A stretch of 64,000 bases of DNA, from NCBI RefSeq assembly GCF_963924675.1, contig NC_089224.1:42389158-42453157 (forward strand). Direction: 5' to 3'. The notes beneath the pieces are model-generated. The model searched no databases, was not told the origin of the DNA, and worked only from the letters and a program-made list of their open reading frames with translations. The DNA is from Phocoena phocoena. Lineage: Eukaryota; Chordata; Mammalia; Artiodactyla; Phocoenidae. Numbering within the stretch: position 1 is the stretch's first letter; each line of letters starts with the position of its first letter. Below are positions 36,130 through 46,510 of this stretch, piece by piece. The translations under genes were made by a program, and so were the position numbers.

Positions 36130-36310
36130 AATATGAAGCTGACATTTAAAAAGCACCAAAGTTAATTAGTTCTCCCAAAAGCATTTTGAGGTAAAATAAT
36201 GAAAAAACTCAAGCTTGGAGAGCTCAAATACCTTAAGAAATACCACTCAGCTGATAGGTAAAACAAAAACATTTTTAGGTTCAATGTCAAGTATTCTTTC
36301 CACTTTGACA
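36130..36310 (-). repeat. MIR SINE, decayed
   Basis: GCTGACATTTAAAAAGCACC, CATTTTGAGGTAAAATAATG, AAGCTTGGAGAGCTCAAATA and AAGAAATACCACTCAGCTGA fit the reversed MIR. Confidence 0.65.
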
Positions 36311-36329
36311 TTAAACATTTCTTTTTTAC

Positions 36330-36465
36330 ATTGAGTCAAGATATTTCTTTGTATAATTCCTAACCTTTGACCCTATTCCTCATTTTAAGGACAATCCTAG
36401 ATGTTTACTCTCCAGTATAGTAGTAGGCCCTAAAAGTATAGATTTTGAATGTTGAATGAACAGTG
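36330..36465 (+). repeat. Possible L2 3' end
   Basis: The end TAGTAGTAGGCCCTAAAAGT followed by TTTTGAATGTTGAATGAA resembles the L2 terminus 'TAGTAGGCGCTCAATAAATATTTGTTGAATGAA'. The match is short. Confidence 0.4.
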
Positions 36466-38079
36466 GTGTGAAAGCAGATGTTTTCCAGGCCAAATAACCT
36501 CCATTTATTCATTTTCTATATTCAATTAAACATGGTATTTAGAAAGTCATCATTCATTGGTCTCGGAGCTGCTTGACAGGAGTAGAAGTTGCAAGAAGTA
36601 TAAGAGACAGAACTGACCTCAGTCTATGAAGAGAACTTATTTTTAAAAGATAACTGATATCAACATATGTCTTTGCATGTTCCTCATCTTACAAAATTGG
36701 TGAAAGTGATTTTAAAAAATCCTGGTTACAGAAATCAACCTGCTTATATATCTTAGAAAAAAAAAATACTCGTTATAAAGTGTTCTCATATATGGAATAC
36801 TGGTTAATTCAAGTATTTTTATGGACCTTAGACTGGGCTAAAGTCTGAAGTGTAGGCATTCACAAAGGCAGGGGGCAGGGAGTATTGTTCTGTTTCAGGA
36901 AGCCCCATGTGAAAGGCTGTGTGTCTGACCAGAAAAATAAAATTCTGTAGTCCTATACAGCACACCAACAATTCTGGCCATTTGTTTCTTAGATGGGGAC
37001 TCTAGAGGCTAAAGACAACAAAATTTATGTGAATCTGGAAACTTCTCCCTGAATTTTCTGAGCCCAGAGTGTGCTGTGTGAAGGTGCATAAGTAAGTATA
37101 CTCCGGTCTTACCGATGGTTAAAAGGCTTCCTTTCAAATTGCAGTTGCCTGTACAGCACTTTCCCTTACAATATAGTAAATCAACCAGTCAGTGAAAAAA
37201 GTAGTGGTACCCCAAACAGCACAGCCCTCATGTTCAAAGAAGTCTATTTCACTATTTTGTATCCTGGAGTTCCAATAGAGATTGTGACAACAGGATGATT
37301 TTGCTGACCTCACAGAAAACAAAATAAGAAAAGGAAAATAATCAGACTTGTTGTGCAGGATGACAGCAGATGCTATGAATAAAGGCAGAACAGCAGCAGT
37401 CAGCCATGTTCTGCTACTGGCAAAGTTTAGCTAATCAATGTGGGGTTGGTGTCTGGAAGTGCCTGTGTCCAGGCATGAATTCTGTAAGAGATGTTAGCAA
37501 ATTTTCTTCCTCATTATATTTGTCCTATTCCTGAAGCTAAGAAAGAAAATATGGTCAGTAAATAATCCAAGTTGTGGATTTTAAATTGCACACCTTTGTT
37601 ATTTATTGTTACTTTATTTATTGCTTTATAAAAAAAGTAAAATGGAAATAACCCTGATTTTTCTCCCCAGTTTTTATTATAAATTAAATAGTAAAATTTC
37701 ACATTCAACCCTTTGATTGCAAATTATTTAAAGGATATGTTTCTGCTAAGGGTCTACACACTTCCTTCCTCTAGGAAGAATGGAATTAATTTTGATGTTC
37801 TTTAAATGTTTATGTTGAATAATTCCCGATATACTTCAAAAACACTAAACAAATAAAGCTTTCAAATATATATAAAGGGTTTTTTCCCCATTGGCATGAG
37901 GAAGCAGGCGTTACAATTTAAGACTAAAGATTATGTTTTTAGATTTTATCTGCATAGACTTATGATTAGTACACCTCAAAAGCTTTTAAAACTACTGTGT
38001 TTATATGACCCACTCCTTGGAGATTCCAGTTGAGTGGGTCCACTGTGGACACCCTTCCCCCAAATAATGTTAATTTTCC
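36466..38079. other. Unassigned DNA
   Basis: No repeat recognised. The minus-strand frames at 37134-37322 and 37514-37708 show no exon borders. Confidence 0.4.
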
Positions 38080-38520
38080 CACAATACTGTTAGTGAGTAT
38101 ATGAAGCAATGAGAATTCTCATATATTGCTGGAGTGAGTGCAAATTAGTAAATCACTTTGGAAAATAATCTGGCATTAGCTAGTTAATTTGAAGGTTCAC
38201 ATATCTTATGTCCTGGCAATTCTACTCCTCAATGTATACCCTAAAGAAATTAGTTATTCCTGCACATGTGCAAAAGTGCTCATAGCAGTATTGTTTATGA
38301 TAGCCCCAGCCTGGAAACTACTCAAATAGTTATCATTAAAATAAATAAATCAATTGTAATACAGTCATATAATGGAATACTATACAATAATGAAGGGGAA
38401 CAAACCACTACTAAAACATAACAAATTAATTTCCAAAACTTAATATTAAGCAAAAGAAATAGAGAAACAACACACATGGTATAATTCTATTCTCATAAGG
38501 TTGAACCTCAGGCAAAACTC
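38080..38520 (+). mobile_element. L1M fragment, end of ORF2 and 3' UTR
   Basis: TCATATATTGCTGGAGTGAG, CTGGCAATTCTACTCCTCAA, CTCATAGCAGTATTGTTTAT, ATAATGGAATACTATACAAT and TGGTATAATTCTATTCTCAT are consecutive L1 landmarks. 5'-truncated, with broken frames. Confidence 0.85.
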
Positions 38521-39469
38521 ATCATTTGTTTAAAAATGCATATATTTTCGATTAAAAATCAACTATACTTCAATTAGAATGCATATAGTAATAAAACAAG
38601 AAAGTTATTATCACAAAACACAGGATATGATTACACCAAAGGAGAACAATCTATTGTTCACTATTTGGTTTCACCTACTTTTATTTTAAGAGCTTTTTCG
38701 TTCTTTTCCTTTAGCTACTTGCAGCCCTATCTTTGGTTCCTATTTCCCACTATGAACCATATTCAACTGATAAAACTACTTAGTAGTATTTACCTTCTGC
38801 TCAATACTAATAACTTCTTTTTTCTGTATTATTACACACAGTCCATTGCCTAATTCACCTGCCAGGGAATGAAGAGTAATGCTGCAACCCGCTGTGTAAG
38901 ATCACACCAAATAGCACGTTTAGATGAAATAAACAACACACCCACCACTTCAGCTAGAATTTTCAAACAGTCTCTCTGAATTTCAGTACCTTCTCTCTGA
39001 GGCAGGTTGAATCAGCATAAAATACATCACGTTTTGTCACCTTTCTCTCTTTAAGATCACTGTGAAGGCAGTAGGAAGAAGCTAGAGCTTAGTTTTCTTT
39101 TCAAAATGAGTATACAGAGCGTATTTGATGCCACCTTATTGCTGTGGCTGAGTAACACACTGGGAAAGAAATGTGCAAAATGAGCAGTCAGGACTGTTTC
39201 CATGGTTGCCAAGCTCTTTGCGTGGAACAAAAGTAAGAGGCCTTAGAGGGTCCCTCAGCCCTGGAGTTGAGCATGATTGAGTGCTGGAAATGCAGAAGGA
39301 GGAGGTATTCACTGCAAAAGGCAGTCCATATATACGAATAATCTTGTAACTCTGTTAAGGCAAATAGGTTATAAAAATCATTTTTGATAATATATGAGAA
39401 TGCTATTGCAATGCTATAGTGTACCTGAATTTTATAGAGAACTTCATGAGGGGAAAAAAACTGAACTTT
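38521..39469. other. Unassigned DNA
   Basis: AATCAACTATACTTCAATTA at about 38558-38577 resembles the tip of a cetartiodactyl L1 but has no body before it. The 96-codon minus frame at 39188-39478 is unsupported. Confidence 0.4.
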
Positions 39470-39660
39470 ACTCAGCACATTCTACATGAGTGGAATGAGC
39501 TTAGACTATCTATGTACCAGGAGACATAATTATCCTTTCTCTTATTTTAACAGATGAGAAACAAAGACTCAAAAGGATCAAAGTACCTTTTGCAAGACAA
39601 ATACCTGAGGCTTTTTCTCTCCAAATCCAAAACCAGGGCTGCATCTACCATATTATAGGC
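39470..39660 (-). repeat. MIR SINE
   Basis: TTTTAACAGATGAGAAACAA, AGACTCAAAAGGATCAAAGT, CTTTTGCAAGACAAATACCT and CCAAAACCAGGGCTGCATC follow the reversed MIR core. Confidence 0.65.
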
Positions 39661-40929
39661 TGGCATCCTGTAATTGGCCTTTGTGAGACGTTTTATGGAA
39701 TATTCTGACCAAATGTGTTGCTGTACGCCGGTATCTATGCTAAGGAAGATGTTCATAACCTTACCTGTGTCCCTTTAATGTAGACTCATCTTTGAAGGAA
39801 AATTTTATACCAATATTAGAAATGGCTGTGCTTCTTTTGAATAGTTAGTTTGATCTTATGTAATGAATTCTTTGAATTTTATAAGTGACCATGCACGCAT
39901 CTTTGCAATGACCTCAAGAACGCTTAGAGGGGTATTTGGACTGAGATCAAGCCCTAGAGCCTGTGATCTATATCCTGGTTCCACATAACCACTCTTATCC
40001 TCAGGGTCCTTTTATCTAGTTTTTTCAATCCATATACTTTAAATTATATTTCCTTTTCCTTAATCATATACATTTATGTCAACAGAGATAAGACACAGTA
40101 TGAAAAATAATTTTTCTTTAAATACATGCTTCATGTCATCTCTTCCTAAATTTCATAATTGGGTGATAATTTTTATGGTATGGGTTTCCTATCCACATCT
40201 CTGATTTCTTTTCCACACTTCTTTCATAAGTGTCTAATATGTTGCATTATAGAGATATCTGCTAGGGACAACTAAAAATCCATTTTGTCTTGTTATACCT
40301 TTGTCAGAAGAATGAATTCTCCTCTGTCTCAATCTGACCTTTCGAATGTTATGCTTTGACAGACTCTCTCCTTCACCTGTCAGACAGTTCTGGAAATAAG
40401 AGGAGAAAAAAAAAACCTAGTAAATCACTCAGGATGTATCTCTCTATTACAGAAGAAAAATCAAATAGAAAATTGAAATATAGTGATTCTGTTTCCTCCC
40501 CAAGGAAATCTAGGGGTTGGGGAGATTAACAAAAACTTGCTCTTTACAGTTTGAGGGACACGTGGCCACATCACATTAGTTAGGTTTAAATTCTCATCTT
40601 CAGCAAAAGAAGCTCCATTCTCCTTATTTGTTCACTTTTGTCACCCTTCTCATCATATACAATGGGTGATGCAGGCAAGAGGTCGTCTTTATTACAACCC
40701 TAAAATATACTCTGTAAACAACCATGGCCTTATGGGATCCCAGAGACATTTAGGACCAGTTTCACTCAGAATGTTGGGAAATTTTATTGGTATTTTTCAT
40801 ATTGGTTTGCCTGAACTATAATATGAGCCACTCATAAGCATCTCCTACTTAGTGCAATGGAACATACACTGTAAACAGGACTTACGTATCATCAAAATCT
40901 CTTTTCTTATTGTTTGAGTATTTCTCAAT
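39661..40929. other. Unassigned DNA
   Basis: Nothing recognised apart from a short A run near 40406-40415. Confidence 0.45.
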
Positions 40930-41159
40930 TCTCCTCCTTTTTTTTTTTTTTTTGCGGTATGTGGGCCTCTCACTGTTGTGGCCTCTCCCACTGCGGAACA
41001 CAGGCTCTGGATGCGCAGGCTCAGCGGCCATGGCTCATGGGCCCAGCCGTTCCACGGCATGTGGGATCTTCCCGGACCGGGGCACGAACCCATGTCCTCT
41101 GCATCGGCAGGCGGACTCTCAACCACTGCGCCACCAGGGAAGCCCTCTCTTCCGGTTTT
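40930..41159 (-). mobile_element. Cetacean-type CHR SINE
   Basis: Poly(T) from about 40938 leads into GCGGTATGTGGGCCTCTCAC, and the head ends CACCAGGGAAGCCC at 41145. The flanks TCTCCTCC and TCTCTTCC are a plausible decayed target duplication. Compared with the 20.2 kb copy several CpGs have become TG or CA (CGGTATGTGG, GGCATGTGGG), so it is older. The 156-codon minus-strand frame here (40845-41315), the longest in the window, is the SINE plus flanks and not a gene. Confidence 0.95.
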
Positions 41160-41737
41160 AATACCCATCCCTCCCATTATCTTCTTCACTGAAACATGCA
41201 ACCAATAACAAAGGCAGAGAACTATACCAAGAGAGACAGGAAAAGTCATATTTAAGCCCAGTTTTGGCCTGTGAAATATCAAATAATTTTCCACTACCAA
41301 GTTCTCAGCACTCACTCAGCACTAAAAAGTTGGTTTCTGCATAGAAATGAGTTTCTCTCAATAACATCAATGACAGCACTTCGACTAATCGCTGTTTCAG
41401 TTTCCACACACTGGATGAAACCCCAAAAGTATATAATTATTGCATGTCAGCTTAGATAAGGCCAAAATGAAGCACATGTGCTCAAAGGCAGAATGCAGGA
41501 TGATAGAAGCCTATCAATGATCCCAATGCTGAAGGACAACAGAGAAAAAACAGGAATCCAAAGATGATTCCCACCATTCACTGCTAACTAGGAATGCAAA
41601 CTCTTCAGATCCATATGGAGGATACTCCTAACACCAGTCTAGAAATTCCAGATCTGGAACTTCTGGAATTCAAAAAGATGTATTAGTGTCTACATGTAAG
41701 AGGGAAGATTCATAAAACCTTAACTGAGCACCAGCCA
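41160..41737. other. Unassigned DNA
   Basis: No repeat or exon recognised. Confidence 0.45.
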
Positions 41738-41760
41738 CCTCTCTCTCTCTCTCTCTCTCC

Positions 41761-41793
<33 letters not shown>

Positions 41794-41808
41794 CCCTCAC
41801 ACACTCAC
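41738..41808. repeat. (CT)n then (CA)n compound microsatellite
   Basis: CT units (with one CC interruption) to about 41775 pass directly into ACACAAACACACACACACC and CACACACTCACAC. Confidence 0.95.
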
Positions 41809-41915
41809 ACTTTTAATTTATAGATGAGGAAAGATGGCAAGAACTACAGTTAGTTTTAATTATTTTGCTCAAGGTGACGTGACTTGTTAGTCGTAGAACT
41901 GAGCTTTAAATCACT
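41809..41915 (-). repeat. MIR SINE fragment
   Basis: TATAGATGAGGAAAGATGGC, CAAGGTGACGTGACTTGTTA and GTCGTAGAACTGAGCTTTAA fit the reversed MIR core ('ACAGATGAGGAAACTGAGG…CAAGGTCACACAGCTAGTAAGTGGCAGAGC'). Confidence 0.65.
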
Positions 41916-42149
41916 TGAAATTAAGCTGTGCTTTTCTAAATTCAACTATGACTAGCTTTTGGTCAAATTCAGTGCAAATTTTCAGATCATCTTGGCCTAT
42001 CTGCTGCACTGAGTGCTTAGACTACCAGTGAAACCATCTTCTGCCTAGAGTCAAGTGAACCTACTTTGTCCTTTTCTATTCTTTTCAGGATGTTTCTTCT
42101 GTCTTTTTCTGGTGAACTATGTTTGCCTTGCACTTCTTAAGTGATTTTC

Positions 42150-42490
42150 CCCAGCCCCTCTATGGTAGTAATTCTTTTCAATTTCCTGGCCATTCTCACC
42201 ACACCATCATACCTCCCATCATACCTATGATATGTTAATAAAGTTTAGCCTGTCTACCTCCACCCAAGCTCTAGACTCATATTCATCTCTTCAAGTTCAC
42301 CTGGATGTCTGTCTCAGAGGAATTTGCTCTATTTTAATATGATTATTAGAATGAAACGTCAGTGTTACATATTATAGTATCTGCCACTCCCGATGGATGA
42401 TTAATTTCTTAAACTGAGGAACTAAATTTTACAGATCCAGTGTCTGTGCATAATTCGTGACCAATAAATGTTTGTGGAATGTGTTAATTA
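42150..42490 (+). repeat. L2 3'-end fragment, tentative
   Basis: The end GACCAATAAATGTTTGTGGA preceded by AACTGAGGAACTAAATTTTA matches the L2 terminus. The inner part is only weakly similar. Confidence 0.45.
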
Positions 42491-42659
42491 GGTAATGTAT
42501 TAATAACCAACCTGACACTGCCTAATATTGAAATGCATGCCCTCTCTTCTCCTTAACGCTGGTCCTGAAATTCCTACTATCTGTTCCATAGAAGGAGAAC
42601 TTAATAAAGTATCTAATGTTCATTGTTGTTACTATATTAGCCATTCCATATACAGTAAT

Positions 42660-43010
42660 TATAAGTAGAAAATATAGCTATAGCCACTGTATGTATAAAT
42701 CATATATAATATATATGCTGCATAATATATACAACTGCTATATGTTCAGTGTGAAATATAATATTTATAATGTGATAAATGCACATATACATAAATGCAT
42801 ATATAGATATACCCAATATTTAGATATAGAATATATTTATAGAGATATAAATATCTACAGATATTTTTATATATATCTTACATATAGAGATAAATAAATG
42901 CATAAACATTATATAAAATATATTTAATTATATACTAATGTAATATATAATAGATACCATATTTAGTACAGATAGATATAGCATATATAGTATAGAATGG
43001 AAGATATATA
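42660..43010. repeat. AT-rich tract
   Basis: About 350 bases dominated by TATA/ATAT words (ATATATGCTGCATAATATAT, ATATAGATATACCCAATAT). The 93-codon frame at 42616-42897 is this tract translated (Ile/Tyr-rich) and is rejected. Confidence 0.85.
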
Positions 43011-43189
43011 TTACAACTATAAAGGCTCAGAGAGGGACAGTATCTTATATAGACTCACTTAAATATTTATACACAAAGTTAGGCACACAGCCCCAAATTC
43101 CTATTTACAAATTGAATGCTCTGATCTACTGTTATATGCTGATCAGTTATTTGAGTAGGAGCTATATTTTGAACATCATTTGTCATTTT

Positions 43190-43255
43190 CTTAAAAAGTG
43201 CTGGAGTGTCATACAAAGAGTAGGCACTCAATATATTTGTGATGCATAAATTATA
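43190..43255 (+). repeat. Short L2 or MIR 3' tip
   Basis: GTGCTGGAGTGTCATACAAA, then GAGTAGGCACTCAATATATT, is the common 'GTGCCTGGCACATAGTAGGCACTCAATAAATATT' end. Confidence 0.55.
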
Positions 43256-43479
43256 AAACAAACCTTCATCCTGATACCTTAACATATCTAAATGGATGGG
43301 ATGTCTCAGACTTGGAAACTTTTGAGTAAAATGACAGCTAATAGCAACACTGTATGCTAAACCACTGAAGCCAAGAACAGCAGGAAGTATTTCCGAAAAT
43401 AGAAAAAATAAGACCGATATTCCAAAGGAGTAAAAGATTACTCCATTTTTTAATATCTCACTAATTGAAAAGATACTGT

Positions 43480-43590
43480 GCTATGTAGCCATCTATCCTC
43501 CCTGAGTTTCTGATATAGTCATCTGATCTATATAACAGGTACATAGGAGGGTTGTCTGGAAGAATCAAGTGAGAAAATATACATATATAT
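43480..43590 (+). repeat. MIR fragment
   Basis: CTGAGTTTCTGATATAGTCA, then TATAACAGGTACATAGGAGG, GTTGTCTGGAAGAATCAAGT, in MIR order. Confidence 0.5.
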
Positions 43591-44074
43591 ATATAAAAAT
43601 ACGATAACTTTACAAGTTTATTACAAATTAAAAGTCACTAAGTACAAAAATAATTTTGTAATATATTTATTCATGTAGGTACTATTATGATAATTTATAT
43701 ACTTCTATAACAACATATTTATATTTTGCAAATTATCTTACCAAAAAACAGACTGCTTCACCTGAGGCTATAGATTCTTTAGGCCACTGATATTTGTTTT
43801 CCCCCGTGTATACAAAATATTCACTTCCTCCCAATCGTTGCCATCATTCCAATATTGTATGCATATTTAAATGGCTCTGTTAATACTTAATATACACATT
43901 GTCATTACAGCAATTTTTCCATACGCGTCTCCATGTTCTTTTTGTTTTAATAATGCTAGCCCATCCAAACCTTTTTACTATATCCAGTTCAGATAAAATT
44001 TATTCAATGTGCAGGTTTACAAATATTGGTTCATAAATAGAATTGAAATTGAGGACATTTTTTCTTTAGTTGCA

Positions 44075-44230
44075 AGGGCCTAGGAATAAACAGGTCTAAA
44101 TTTTAATCCTAGTTCTGTCCCTTGCCAGCTTTATGACAGATAGTAAACTATTTAACCTCTTTATATTTCTAGTTATTTATCTGTTAAAATTAGCGCAGTG
44201 GATCTGGCTATTTCTGCCACTGAATTATTT
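44075..44230 (+). repeat. MIR SINE
   Basis: AATCCTAGTTCTGTCCCTTG, CCAGCTTTATGACAGATAGT, AACTATTTAACCTCTTTATA and TAGTTATTTATCTGTTAAAA are the MIR tRNA-to-core order. Confidence 0.75.
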
Positions 44231-44499
44231 TTCTAATTGTATAAAAAAATAAGACACAAGTTAATTTTTAAGAAAAACTGTCATTTGGAATTAAATGTTC
44301 TTCATTAAGCAATTATTATTTTTTGACAAAGTTAAAGGTAAGCCATGGCTAGATGGCAGTGGCACACTCACTCAGACATACTGATGAGGCGGTAACAAGT
44401 TGCTACAACCTCCATGGAAAGCAATTTGTAAATATAAATCAAGAGCCCTAAAAATACTCAGTCTTGGTCTGCTAATTAGTAAACTCAGGGGCTATTTTA

Positions 44500-44836
44500 A
44501 AATTATAACTTGTATGATAGATAAATATTTATGCACATAATATATTCCTAGTGAATTTACGATAACAAATAAACAATTCACTGTACAGCAACAGAACAAA
44601 TTCAAACAATGAAAAATTATGTTTTACATAATGAAATCCTTAACACAATTCATGTTAACTAAAAAAATAATGATTCTAAGATTATATAATATATAAACAA
44701 TGAAAAGGTACATAGAAAAAATAATGGAATGAAACATGCCAAAATATTAACAATGGTTTTCTTCAGAAGATAGGATTATAAATGTACTTTTCTAAAATGT
44801 GCATATTTTTCTTGGATATTCAGAAAAAAATTAATA
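44500..44836 (+). mobile_element. Old L1 3' UTR (L1ME-like)
   Basis: AAAATATTAACAATGGTTTT, CTTCAGAAGATAGGATTATA and a final GATATTCAGAAAAAAATTAA follow the '…TGTTAACAGTGGTTATCTCTGGGTGGTGGGATTA…' L1ME 3' end. Its last part falls inside the left arm of the large inverted repeat described below. Confidence 0.65.
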
Positions 44837-45060
44837 AAAATGAACACAGTATATCAACCACTAATGATCAGTGCTATTTGATTTCAGTTTCAAAATAAGA
44901 AAGCATGTTTAACTAGTATTCAAATATGTCTAGAGTTTCAGGTGTGAAGATGCTACTGTAGGTAGAAGTTTCCCCACTTTTTGAAGTCTTCATGCATACG
45001 ACTGTTTAATTACATTGTAAGGATATTTTGTTGAGTGTTGAAATTGTGTTAACAGTTGGA
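44800..45060 (+). repeat. Left arm of a large inverted repeat (outer part)
   Basis: This stretch pairs, as an inverted copy, with about 46235-46510. Examples: left TTCAGGTGTGAAGATG and right (complement) TTCAGGTGTGAAGATG; left ACTTTTTGAAGTCTTCATG and right (complement) ACTTTTTGAAGTCTTCATG; left GGATATTTTGTTG and right GGATATTTTGTTG. By eye about four in five positions match, with small gaps. The arm continues after the L1 insertion, at about 45461-45505. Confidence 0.85.
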
Positions 45061-45477
45061 CTAGAACAATTTTTGAGTTTTTTAAAAATTTATTTTATTG
45101 AAGTATAGTTGATTTACAATGTTGTGCTAATTTCTGCTGTATAGCAAAGTGATTCTGTTATGCATCTATATATTCTTTTTCATATTCTTTTCCATTATGG
45201 TTTATTATAGGATATTGAATATACTTCCCTGTGCTATAAATAGGACCTTATTGTTTATCCATTCTATATATAATAGTTTGCATCTGCTAATCCCAAACTC
45301 CCTATACATCACTCCCCCACCCCCTTCCCCCTTAGCAACTACAAGTCTGTTCTCTACATCTGTGAGTCTTTTTCTGTTTCATAGATAAGTTCATTTGTGT
45401 CATATTTTAGGTTCCACATATTAAGTGATATCATACGGCATTTGTCTTTTTCTTTCTGAAGGACTAGAAGAATTTTA
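45058..45477 (-). mobile_element. 5'-truncated L1 3' UTR with target duplications
   Basis: The plus strand reads TTTTTTAAAAATTTATTTTA, TTGAAGTATAGTTGATTTAC, GTTGTGCTAATTTCTGCTGT, CACATCTGTGAGTC-type and ATATTAAGTGATATCATACG. This is the reversed tip of the cetartiodactyl L1 3' UTR (about 45075-45460). Flanks GGACTAGAACAATTTTT (45058-45074) and GGACTAGAAGAATTTTA (45461-45477) are imperfect 17-bp target duplications. It inserted within the left arm of the inverted repeat. Confidence 0.92.
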
Positions 45478-46225
45478 AGGTATATTTTCCCTCTTAGAAT
45501 CCATAAGCCTAGATTACATGCGAGGACACCCACCCAAGGGAGTGAGCAGTTCAAGCCAGACTGGATGTCCCAGTCCTGGTGTCCTATGTGGGAGAGACAA
45601 GCCCCCTTGCTTAGCTGGAAGACCTCTGGGACTAATAAAAGGGCCATGGGAAGCCTGGACTTTACTCAGGAGAAGTGGGCGTTCACCTGTGCAGGCTTAC
45701 CCCCAAGGCAGGTTGGAGAGATGTCTGCATTCGTGGTTTCCATGACCGCCTTGTCCTGTGCCCCACCTGGAGCCAAATGAACACTCCAGCTTCACTTACT
45801 CCAAGTCACAGTGTGGCACTGGATCTGGGGAAGCTAAGACCAGTAAAGAGACCCGACCGTGGGAAGTAGAGGCGACCTGGTCCTGGAGTGGAGCCTGAGT
45901 GAGGCAGTGGTGGCCACTGTTGGCATTTCCTCAAGCAGCACCTCGGAAGGAGCCTAGGTTTCTGATGGCGGTCACTCCACCACCGCTTACCCGCAGACGA
46001 ACACTGAGAATAATGCAGTCCCTGCATGCCTTGAAGAGTGATTTTACAACAGGATGAGGGCAGTGGAGGCTGGGGGCAGCAATCAGCTTGTAAGAAACAA
46101 GGGGGACTTGCACCCGAGGCTTTGAGCAAGCGCAGCCATTGGCACATGCACAGGCAGCGCATCAGAACGCGATCCGTGGCTGACACAGGCCGACAGCCCA
46201 CTTCAGCAACTGGATTCTAACAGTT
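45478..46225. other. GC- and CpG-richer block of unknown origin
   Basis: This is the core between the inverted-repeat arms and is clearly GC-richer than the surrounding DNA. I count 19 CpGs between about 45520 and 46220, the densest region outside the SINEs. It has GACTAATAAAAGGGCC near 45628 (TATA-like on the plus strand) and CTTACCCGCAGACGAACAC near 45985. No open frame is convincing: the longest is 131 codons at 45806-46201 minus, Cys/Arg/Leu-rich, with no family recognised. It could be a retroelement 5' UTR or promoter, an LTR, or a processed-transcript fragment. I cannot place it. Confidence 0.5.
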
Positions 46226-46510
46226 AAAATGTAGCCCAGAACTGTACCAGTCCAACTGTCATTTGAAATTTTAATACCCAACAAAATATCCTGACAATGT
46301 GATTAAACAATTGTATACATGAAGACTTCAAAAAGTAGGGAAACTGCTGCCTACAATACCATCTTCACACCTGAAACTCTAGACATATTTGCATACTATT
46401 TAAACATGATTTCTTAGATTGAAATCAGATAACCTTAATCATTAGCAGTTGATATTTTATGTACATTATTATTAATTTTTTTTCTGAATGGCCAAAAAAT
46501 ATTGCTTCAG
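46215..46510 (-). repeat. Right arm of the large inverted repeat
   Basis: This is the inverted counterpart of about 44800-45060 plus 45461-45505. The inner end TTAGAATCCA (complement) matches CTTAGAATCCATAAG at about 45494. The outer end matches the L1ME-like tip (complement ATTCAGAAAAAAAATTAATA against left ATTCAGAAAAAAATTAATA). Confidence 0.85.

Noticed and set aside
40845..41315. Longest open frame in the window, 156 codons on the minus strand
   Set aside because: It is the translation of a CHR SINE plus flanks. The same peptide-like text appears in frames over the other SINE copies.
42616..42897. 93-codon Tyr/Ile-rich frame
   Set aside because: Translation of a TATA-rich tract.
45806..46201. 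131-codon minus-strand frame in the GC-rich block
   Set aside because: Cys/Arg/Pro/Leu-rich with no family. Open frames are easily produced by GC-rich DNA, and no splice or start context supports it. The block itself is kept as a finding.
44800..46510. Autonomous DNA transposon with long terminal inverted repeats
   Set aside because: The arms end in L1-like tip sequence, no transposase frame lies between them and no flanking target duplication was seen. An inverted duplication fits better.
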